From Streptomyces justiciae (GTDB lineage: Bacteria; Actinomycetota; Actinomycetes; Streptomycetales; Streptomycetaceae): 64,000 bases of DNA. Numbering within the stretch: the first letter of the stretch is position 1; each line of letters opens with the position of its first letter. Location: positions 496,001 through 560,000 of the forward strand of contig NZ_JADDXU010000001.1 in assembly GCF_015163075.1 (NCBI RefSeq), read 5' to 3'. Position numbers and translations under genes: made by a program. Below the pieces are notes generated by a model. That model was not told the DNA's origin and did not search any database. It saw only the letters and a program-made list of their open reading frames with translations. Shown piece after piece: positions 26,336 to 32,786 of this stretch.

Positions 26336-27150
26336 GACAGCACCCTCCTTTCGATCAGACGGACCGCGCTGTCGGAGACGAGGCCGAAGACGCCGTAGAC
26401 GACCAGGCCGACGAGGATGACGTCCGACTGGCCGTAGTTCTGGGCCTGGAACATCAGATAGCCGAGTCCGCTGGTGGCGTTGATCTGTTCCAGGACGACC
26501 AGGCCGAGCCAGGAGCCGGTGACGCCGAGCCGGAGTCCCACGAAGAATCCGGGCAGCGCACCGGGGATGACGATCTGCCGGATGAACTGGAACCGGTTCA
26601 GCCCCTGCACCTCGGCGAGTTCGACGAACCGGCTGTCGATACCGGCCAGCGCGGCATGGGTGTTGAGGTAGATCGGGATGTAGACGACGATCGCGATGAT
26701 GGCGATCTTGAAGGTCTCGCCGATGCCCAGCCACAGGATGAACAGCGGGATCAGACCGAGGGTGGGGATCGCCCGGTTGAGGTTCACCGTCCCGTCGATC
26801 AGCGCCTCCCCGACCCGGCTCAGCCCGGCCGCGAGAGCGAGCGCGACCCCGGCGACCAGCCCGATCGCGAAGCCGGAGGCGGCCCGCTGGAGCGAGGTCA
26901 GGATGTCGTCCGGCAGAGTGCCCTCGGTCCACAGCCGGGCGCCCGTCTCCAGCACGGTCCAGGGCGCCGGGACCGCCCCCGGGTCCAGCCGGCCGGCGGC
27001 GGACGCGGCGGCCCACAGGGCGAGCAGCAGCACCGGGCCGATGAGCCGGGTGGCGGGCAGCCGGCGGCCGGGGGAGAGGCTGCGGCGCTTCCGCCGCACT
27101 GCCGGCGGGGCCTCGGTGACGGCGGGGGCCGTCGTCGTCACGGCACTCAT
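26311..27150 (-). CDS. ABC transporter permease, sulfonate/nitrate/taurine type (SsuC-like)
   Basis: 279 residues: a basic cytoplasmic N-terminus with RRKRRSLSPGRR, then about six membrane segments. The loop ELAEVQGLNRFQFIRQIVIP matches the EAA motif of the SsuC/TauC family. ATG 27150 overlaps the binding-protein stop (ATGA). It forms the channel of the organosulfur importer. Confidence 0.9.
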   Translation of the reverse strand: MSAVTTTAPAVTEAPPAVRRKRRSLSPGRRLPATRLIGPVLLLALWAAASAAGRLDPGAVPAPWTVLETGARLWTEGTLPDDILTSLQRAASGFAIGLVAGVALALAAGLSRVGEALIDGTVNLNRAIPTLGLIPLFILWLGIGETFKIAIIAIVVYIPIYLNTHAALAGIDSRFVELAEVQGLNRFQFIRQIVIPGALPGFFVGLRLGVTGSWLGLVVLEQINATSGLGYLMFQAQNYGQSDVILVGLVVYGVFGLVSDSAVRLIERRVLSWRRTLSS

Positions 27151-28214
27151 TTCTGATACTCCTCGGACACGGACTTCGCGGCGATGCCCTCGAAGCGGTG
27201 GTCGAAGAGCGAGGCCACGTCGAACTTCTTCACGAAGCCGCCCTCCGCCAGCAGATCGGCGGTCTCCTGCTCCCACCGGATCGCCTCGTCCCAACTCGGC
27301 GGGAACAGCGGCTTGTTGGCGAGGTCCGAGATCGACTTCGCCTGGGCGGCGGTCAGGTTCTGCGTCTTGACGTAGAACTCCTCGTTCCAGACGTCCGGGT
27401 TCTCGTACGCCCACACGGTGCCCTTCGTCCAGTACGGGATGTACGCGGCGACCGCGGCGGCCTTCGCCTCGTCGTTCAGCACCGAGATCGGCGCCCACAG
27501 CAGGTTGAGCAGGTCGACGACGTCGGTGGTGATGACCCGGGCGCCCTTCGCCTCGTACTGCGCGAGGTAGGCGGGGGACTGGGTGTTGCCGAGCGGGGCG
27601 ATGTCCACCTGGCCGGACTGGAGGGCGGTGAGGAACTGGTTGCTGGTCAGCGGGACCAGGTCCACCTCGTCGTACTTCAGGCCCGCCTTCTTCAACGCCC
27701 GCAGCAGCACGACCCCTTGGGCCTGCCCCTGCGAGAACGCGAGCTTCTTCCCCTTGAAGTCCTCGACCGAGCGGATGTCGCTGCCGGGCTTGGTGGCGAA
27801 GACGTAGTTGGGCTTGCGGGTGATGTTGATCGCGACGATCTTCGCGTCGAAGCCCTGGTAATGCGCCTGGATCGGCGGAATCCCCGCGTTGTTGGCGAGG
27901 TCCAGGGACTTGGCGCGGAAGGCGTTGATGACATCGGGACCGGCGGCGACATTCACCCAGCTGGAGACCTTGAACGGGAGTTCCCCCAACTCGGCGAGCT
28001 TGAACTGGAGTTGCTGGGTGCCTTGATACGAGGAGATCTTCAGGGCGGTGCCTGGTGGGACCTTGTCGGCGAGCGGCGCGGTCGAGGCGCCCTCGTCGCT
28101 CGTGGCGGCACTGGACTCGGCACAGCCGCTCAGCCCCGCGACGCCGGCCGCGGCGCCCACGAGCGAGGTGAGGAACAGTCGTCGGTCCATTCCGGACGTA
28201 CGGGAAATGGGCAT
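27147..28214 (-). CDS. ABC transporter substrate-binding lipoprotein (SsuA-like)
   Basis: 355 residues. MDRRLFLTSLVGAAAGVAGL followed by SGC, at about residues 9-31, is a lipoprotein signal with a possible twin-arginine start. The mature part is of the NMT1/SsuA class (SQGQAQGVVLLRALKKAGL, VDIAPLGNTQSPAYLAQYEA). It captures an aliphatic sulfonate or similar compound outside the membrane. AGGGAGTCC precedes ATG 28214. The 85 bases before it hold the leader peptide gene at 28300-28338. Confidence 0.9.
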   Translation of the reverse strand: MPISRTSGMDRRLFLTSLVGAAAGVAGLSGCAESSAATSDEGASTAPLADKVPPGTALKISSYQGTQQLQFKLAELGELPFKVSSWVNVAAGPDVINAFRAKSLDLANNAGIPPIQAHYQGFDAKIVAINITRKPNYVFATKPGSDIRSVEDFKGKKLAFSQGQAQGVVLLRALKKAGLKYDEVDLVPLTSNQFLTALQSGQVDIAPLGNTQSPAYLAQYEAKGARVITTDVVDLLNLLWAPISVLNDEAKAAAVAAYIPYWTKGTVWAYENPDVWNEEFYVKTQNLTAAQAKSISDLANKPLFPPSWDEAIRWEQETADLLAEGGFVKKFDVASLFDHRFEGIAAKSVSEEYQK

Positions 28215-28299
28215 GGGAGGACTCCCTGAATTGGTGCACAGAAAAGCGCGGGAAGGAATTTCACGCGGCAGAAACGAGCGCGTCACACGGGGCAGCGTG

Positions 28300-28338
28300 T
28301 CAGCAACAGAAGGCGCGACAGTGCAGGTGAGGGCTCAT
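28300..28338 (-). CDS. cysteine-rich leader peptide MSPHLHCRAFCC (candidate attenuator)
   Basis: A 12-codon frame, ATG 28338 to TGA 28300, encodes MSPHLHCRAFCC with a Cys-Cys pair directly before the stop. It lies 85 bases upstream of the sulfonate importer operon. No ribosome binding site precedes it. A TTGACA box and a GAGCAT box spaced by 18 bases end 7 bases before the ATG, so transcription should begin at or next to the A of ATG (leaderless). Poly-Cys leaderless short frames that sense cysteine supply are known upstream of sulfur genes in mycobacteria. This resembles them in design. Confidence 0.65.
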   Translation of the reverse strand: MSPHLHCRAFCC

Positions 28339-28345
28339 GAACACG

Positions 28346-28375
28346 ATGCTCGCGGCCCTGCGGAACCCCTGTCAA
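28346..28375 (-). promoter_or_regulatory. promoter of the leader peptide / sulfonate operon
   Basis: On the minus strand TTGACA (28375-28370), an 18-base spacer, then GAGCAT (28351-28346). The -35 box is perfect; the -10 box is weak but ends in T. Seven bases separate it from the leader ATG. Confidence 0.55.
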
Positions 28376-28392
28376 CATTCGGAGTTTCTGAA

Positions 28393-29580
28393 TTAAATAG
28401 CCTCAGGTGACACGGTCAGAGGGTCCCGGTAGAGCACGTCCAACGCCACCGCTCCACCCGCCACCGCGAGCACCGAATCCGGGAAACTCGTCGGAATCAC
28501 CGACCCCGACCGCCCGGACCCGACCTCCTCCCGCAGCGCCGCGAGGCAGTCCTCCCGATGGATCGCGCCGACCTCGGTGACGACGACCACCTCCGGATTG
28601 AGGACGTCGAGCAGCAGCCCCGCCGCCCGCCCCGTCATCCGCGACCGCTCCACCAACAGCCGTACGGCCACCGGATCGCCGTCCGCCGCCGCCCGCACGA
28701 GATGCATCGGGTTCACCCCCGCGATCACCCCGGCGGCCCGCGCCTTACGGCACAACGTCCGCTCGCTCAGCTCCACTTGGAGGCAGCCGGTCCGCCCGCA
28801 GTCGCACGACTCCACCCCGCCCGGCACCGGCAGATGGGCGATGGCGCCCGCCTGCGAGCGCGGCCCGTGATGCACCTCGTCATGAGTGGCGAACGCCGCG
28901 TCGACCACGTTGCCGACGAAGAGGTGCAGCACACTCCGGCTGCCCCGCGCCCGCCCGAAGAGGCGCTCCGCGTTCACCAACGCCCGCGCGTGCCCGTCCA
29001 CATGGACCGGCAGCCCGGTGTGCGCACCGAGCAGCTCCCGCACCGGCACCTCACGCCAGCCGAGCAGCGGGTGCTCGACGACCGTCCCGGTCTCCCGGTC
29101 CACCCAGCCCCCGGCCGCGAAGCCCACGCCGAGCGGCCGGCACCCGGGGTGCGCCGCCAGCAGCGCGCCCAGCCCCTCGGCGGCCCGCGCCAGCACCGGG
29201 CCCGGGTCGGTACCGTCCGCGTGCTTGAGCTCCCGCGAGGCCACCACCCGCCCCCGCAGATCCAGCAGCGCGACCGTCGTATGGGGCACCGCCACATGGA
29301 CTCCGCCCACGACGAAACGCGAGGAGTCCAGGTCGACCGGCACATGGGGCCGCCCCACACCGCTCGTCCGTCGCGGTGCGGCGGCCTCCTGGATCAGCCC
29401 GAGACGGGTGAACCGGGCACAGTAGTCCGTCACGGACGCCGGGGACAGTCCGGTCAGCCGGGCGATGGTGGAGCGCGCGACCGGCCCGTGCTCCAGCACG
29501 GACCGCAGGACGACACTCGCGCTGGTCCGCCGCCGGTCACGGTCGGCGGCGCGGGCCAGGGGAGACGTAAGGGTGGGCAT
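28393..29580 (-). CDS. ROK-family transcriptional regulator
   Basis: 395 residues. N-terminal winged helix (TIARLTGLSPASVTDYCARF), then a ROK domain with the zinc motif CDCGRTGC. The sugar-kinase catalytic motifs are poorly conserved, so it is a regulator, not a kinase. GAGGTGATC precedes ATG 29580. It lies directly upstream of the sulfonate operon in the same orientation and downstream of a second leader peptide. It may regulate the importer, although ROK proteins usually bind sugars. Confidence 0.85.
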   Translation of the reverse strand: MPTLTSPLARAADRDRRRTSASVVLRSVLEHGPVARSTIARLTGLSPASVTDYCARFTRLGLIQEAAAPRRTSGVGRPHVPVDLDSSRFVVGGVHVAVPHTTVALLDLRGRVVASRELKHADGTDPGPVLARAAEGLGALLAAHPGCRPLGVGFAAGGWVDRETGTVVEHPLLGWREVPVRELLGAHTGLPVHVDGHARALVNAERLFGRARGSRSVLHLFVGNVVDAAFATHDEVHHGPRSQAGAIAHLPVPGGVESCDCGRTGCLQVELSERTLCRKARAAGVIAGVNPMHLVRAAADGDPVAVRLLVERSRMTGRAAGLLLDVLNPEVVVVTEVGAIHREDCLAALREEVGSGRSGSVIPTSFPDSVLAVAGGAVALDVLYRDPLTVSPEAI

Positions 29581-29646
29581 GGTGATCACCTCGGGGGGCC
29601 GGTCCGACTCTGCGCCGTACGCGAAGGGCGAGACCGGAACAGGGCC

Positions 29647-29733
29647 TCACCCGGGACGGCGACAGGCGGCCGCGCCCACGCGTCGCAGGTCGACATGGCG
29701 ACGCGACGTGAGGAAGAGGGCCTGGGCAACCAT
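29647..29733 (-). CDS. leader peptide of the SRRHVDL...CR type
   Basis: A 28-codon frame, ATG 29733 to TGA 29647. After MVAQALFLT it reads SRRHVDLRRVGAAACRRPG. I recognise the SRRHVDLxRxxxxxCR pattern from short peptides annotated as putative leader peptides ahead of sulfur-related genes in Streptomyces. It ends 66 bases before the ROK gene. No ribosome binding site is visible. TACCCT (29746-29741) lies exactly 7 bases before the ATG, so it too should be leaderless, as with the peptide at 28300-28338. Confidence 0.65.
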   Translation of the reverse strand: MVAQALFLTSRRHVDLRRVGAAACRRPG

Positions 29734-29740
29734 GGTTCGA

Positions 29741-29746
29741 AGGGTA
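29741..29746 (-). promoter_or_regulatory. -10 element of the SRRHVDL leader transcript
   Basis: TACCCT on the minus strand fits TAnnnT and is 7 bases upstream of the leader ATG. The -35 region is weak. Confidence 0.45.
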
Positions 29747-30004
29747 GGCGGCACCGACCGGATCCGGCCAGAGCGCCCCCGCCCCTTTGGTGGGACCCTA
29801 CAGACGCCGTTCACACTCGACACGTGAGTGAAACGTCCCGGCCTCAGTGACCGGCATCACGCCGTACCAGGTGTAACCCACACCCTTTGTATGGAGACCA
29901 CCAACCCCCGACTCCAGCCTTTGTCGAGCGCTGACGGTGATCGACGCGAGGGGGCCGGGATAGCGTCGCGATGTCCTGTCCCTGCCCTACCCAGCGGAGT
30001 CCCC

Positions 30005-30583
30005 ATGAGCACCGCCGTCGCCCCCGTACGCCCCGGCCAGGTCCTCGCCGACCTGCTCCCGGCCTCCCGAGTTCGCGACCTCGCGCTCGTCGTCGGCGGC
30101 GCCGCGCTCACCGGTCTCGCCGCCCAGATCTCCGTGCCCGTGCCCGGCTCCCCGGTGCCGGTGACCGGCCAGACCTTCGCTGCCCTCCTCGTCGGCACCA
30201 CGCTCGGCGCCGGGCGCGGCTTCCTCTCCCTCGCGCTGTACGCGATCGCGGGCGTCGCGGGCATGCCGTGGTTCGCGGACGCCGGCTCCGGCTCCGCCGC
30301 CCCGTCCTTCGGCTACATCCTCGGCATGATCCTCGCCTCCACCGTCGTCGGTGCCCTGGCCCGCCGCGGCGCCGACCGCTCCGTGCTGCGCACGGCCGGC
30401 GCGATCCTGCTCGGCGAGGCGATCATCTACGCCATCGGCGTCCCGTACCTCGCCGTCGCCAGGGACATGTCCGCCTCCGCCGCCATCGCGGCCGGCCTCA
30501 CCCCGTTCCTGATCGGCGACGCCCTCAAGGCGGCCCTGGCGATGGGCCTGCTGCCGACCGCGTGGAAGCTCATCAAGCGCTGA
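30005..30583 (+). CDS. bioY: biotin transporter BioY
   Basis: 192 residues with about six membrane segments. The family signature PVPVTGQTFAALLVGTTLGA, then GFLSLALYAIAGVAGMPWFA, identifies the S-component that binds biotin. No EcfA/EcfT genes are adjacent, so it probably uses a shared energising module or works alone. GGAG lies 7 bases before ATG 30005. Its stop overlaps the end of the convergent FAD oxidoreductase gene by 11 bases. A small dyad GGTGT-AACCC-ACACC sits 120 bases upstream. Confidence 0.93.
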   Translation: MSTAVAPVRPGQVLADLLPASRVRDLALVVGGAALTGLAAQISVPVPGSPVPVTGQTFAALLVGTTLGAGRGFLSLALYAIAGVAGMPWFADAGSGSAAPSFGYILGMILASTVVGALARRGADRSVLRTAGAILLGEAIIYAIGVPYLAVARDMSASAAIAAGLTPFLIGDALKAALAMGLLPTAWKLIKR

Positions 30584-31853
30584 CACCGTAGCCGTCACCG
30601 AAGAGGTTCGCCGGGTCGTACGTCGACTTCACCCCGGCGAGCCTCTTCCGCGTCTCCGGGTCGTACAGCCCCTCGCCCCGATCCCCGGCCCCGAACGCGA
30701 AGTTGACGGCCCGCCCCACGGTGCGCGGCGCGAGCACCTCGAACGCCGGATCGAGCAGGGCCCGCGCCTTCTCCCGTTCCCCCATGGTCAACAGCCGCAC
30801 CAGGAACCGCCCGTCCCGCCACGGCACCGAGTTCCCGGCGGGCCGCGCGAGCGCCCCACCCAGATGATTGACCTGTACGACGACCATGGCGCCGGTGTCG
30901 GGCCCGGTGAGCCGCAGGAGCTCCCCGCCCGCGTCCGCCGCGTCCAGCTCACTCAGCACGGCACTGTCCCCGTAATAGGCGTGCGGGAAGTCCGGGTCAC
31001 TGTGGATGGTGTGGCTCTCGGCGTACGGCATCTCCCGCAGCGAGTCGGCGAGCACCGGCCCGATCTCCCGGAGCGGGGCGACGAGTTGATCGCCGTCGTC
31101 GCCCGTGTACGCGACGCGCACGGAGACGACGTACCGCCCGCGCAGGTGCGGCGGCAGCGCCGGCAGGTCCGGGTACGGTACGGCGGCGAAGGACGAGGTC
31201 AGCCCGTCCGGCACGGTCCGCGTCCAGGCCTCGTACGCCCGCAGCACGGCCGCCGGTTCGACCTCCCGCCCGTCGAACGCGAGCGAACCGCCGTACAGCG
31301 TCCGCACCGGGACGAGCCCGATCTCCAACTCGGTGACCACGCCCAGGCGGTGACCGCCGCCGAGGAGCGCCCAGTACAACTCGGAGCCGGGGACGGCATG
31401 GTGCAGGTGTCCGTCAGCGGTCACCACGTCCAGCCACCGCACATGATCGGCGGCGTACCCGAACTCCCGTGCCAGGATGCCGAGTCCACCGCCCAGGGTG
31501 TAGGAGACGGCGCCGACGCTCGGCGCGGACCCGTTGAGCGGCGCCAGCCCGTACGGCGCGGCGGCCGCGACCACCTGCCCCCAGCGGACGCCCGCCTGGA
31601 CGCGGACGGTACGGGCGTCGGGGTCGACGGTGACGCGGTCCATGCCCTTCGTCGAGACGAGCACACCGCCCGTGACCGGTCCCGGCCGTCCGTGTCCGGT
31701 CGCCTCGACGGCGACGGACAGCTTCCGGTCGGCCGCGTGGCGGACGGCGGCGATGACGTCGTCGCTGCCGGAAGGGCGGAACACGGCATCGGGCTGCAGG
31801 TCGAACGAGGTCTGGAACCCGATGAGTTCACTGTGGTCGGTCTGGTGAGTCAT
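30573..31853 (-). CDS. FAD-binding oxidoreductase (berberine-bridge-enzyme / PCMH type)
   Basis: 426 residues. The N-terminal FAD-binding PCMH domain has VEATGHGRPGPVTGGVLVST and GAVSYTLGGGLGILAREFG. The C-terminal BBE motif KSTYDPANLFGDGYG is at the end. The His that carries bicovalent FAD in many relatives is present in the GHGRP loop; the Cys is not obvious. It probably oxidises a small organic substrate. No signal peptide is visible. ATG 31853 has a poor ribosome binding site; a TTG at 31883 is an alternative but falls inside the palindrome at 31866-31904. Confidence 0.88.
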   Translation of the reverse strand: MTHQTDHSELIGFQTSFDLQPDAVFRPSGSDDVIAAVRHAADRKLSVAVEATGHGRPGPVTGGVLVSTKGMDRVTVDPDARTVRVQAGVRWGQVVAAAAPYGLAPLNGSAPSVGAVSYTLGGGLGILAREFGYAADHVRWLDVVTADGHLHHAVPGSELYWALLGGGHRLGVVTELEIGLVPVRTLYGGSLAFDGREVEPAAVLRAYEAWTRTVPDGLTSSFAAVPYPDLPALPPHLRGRYVVSVRVAYTGDDGDQLVAPLREIGPVLADSLREMPYAESHTIHSDPDFPHAYYGDSAVLSELDAADAGGELLRLTGPDTGAMVVVQVNHLGGALARPAGNSVPWRDGRFLVRLLTMGEREKARALLDPAFEVLAPRTVGRAVNFAFGAGDRGEGLYDPETRKRLAGVKSTYDPANLFGDGYGVSA

Positions 31854-31865
31854 GGACCACACGAT

Positions 31866-31904
31866 GGAGGCATAACCTGACAACGGCCGTCAGGTTATGC
31901 CTCC
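31866..31904. promoter_or_regulatory. 16-bp perfect palindrome upstream of the FAD oxidoreductase
   Basis: GGAGGCATAACCTGAC (31866-31881), a 7-base spacer, then its exact complement (31889-31904). The core AACCTGAC-N7-GTCAGGTT looks like a TetR- or MarR-type operator. It starts 12 bases from the start codon. A terminator for the surface-protein gene is the alternative, but the arms are not GC-rich. Confidence 0.65.
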
Positions 31905-31910
31905 GTCTGT

Positions 31911-32630
31911 TCAGATTTCCTGCCGCGGCCGCCGCGTCGACCACCACAGCCCGGCCGCACCGGCCGCCATCAGAGCCGCGCCCGCCGTCCCCGCCGGGAG
32001 CAGATCACGCGCGACACCGGTCTTCGGCAGCTGGCCGCCGCCGGGACCGACCGGTTTGTTGTCCGTACCGAGGAGCAGCGGGGTGGCCGGGGCGTTCGGC
32101 GACGGGTTCGTCGTACCGAACGGAACCGGGCCCTGCTGCCAGTACGTCTTCTTCCCGTCGCCGGTCTGCACCGGCAGACAGATCTTTCCGGTCTTGTCGA
32201 GATCGAACGACGCGTCGACGGCGTACGACTTCGACTTACCGGCCGCGAGATTGTCGATCGGGCAGGCGAAACCGCTGTTCGAGCCCTCCGGCAGATCGCT
32301 TTCGGCAATCGAGGAGCAGCCTTGAACGCTATTGACCGTGAGGCCGTCGAAACCGACGACCAAAAGCTGGATCTTTCCGCTGTCCTTGGTCCCTTCGTTC
32401 TTCACCGTGGCGGTGATGTCGGTCTTCTCGGACTTGTTGTCGACCGAGATCTGTTCGGGCAGCAGCGTGGTCAGCTTCACGCCGTCCGGCGCCTCGTCGA
32501 CAACCTTTCCCCCCTTGCTGCTTCCGGGCCCCTGGTCATCCGCACTGGCGGTGGCGGAAAGGATCAGCACGGCCGAGAAAGATGCCGTGACCAGCGATCC
32601 CGCGATGGTCGTCATACGACGAGAACTCAT
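31911..32630 (-). CDS. LPXTG-anchored cell-surface protein
   Basis: 239 residues. An N-terminal signal peptide, MSSRRMTTIAGSLVTASFSA onward to SADD, is followed by a DUF11-like beta domain (VDNKSEKTDITATVKNEGTK) with two Cys. The C-terminus has the sortase signal LPKTG, a hydrophobic stretch AGAALMAAGAAGLWW and the basic tail STRRPRQ. It should be attached to peptidoglycan by a sortase. AAGGGGGA precedes ATG 32630. Divergent from the Ser/Thr kinase. Ligand unknown. Confidence 0.88.
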   Translation of the reverse strand: MSSRRMTTIAGSLVTASFSAVLILSATASADDQGPGSSKGGKVVDEAPDGVKLTTLLPEQISVDNKSEKTDITATVKNEGTKDSGKIQLLVVGFDGLTVNSVQGCSSIAESDLPEGSNSGFACPIDNLAAGKSKSYAVDASFDLDKTGKICLPVQTGDGKKTYWQQGPVPFGTTNPSPNAPATPLLLGTDNKPVGPGGGQLPKTGVARDLLPAGTAGAALMAAGAAGLWWSTRRPRQEI

Positions 32631-32786
32631 GTTCGTCCCCCTTGCCTGCGCCTGAATTCGCAGTACTTGAAGAGCTACCACAAGATTTCTCCGCACTATG
32701 CTGGTACGGCGCGAAGTGTGACCATTGTGTTGAAGTAGGGCTTGACCGGTGCACGGTGGAGGGGGTGCGACGGATTGCCGGGGAAT

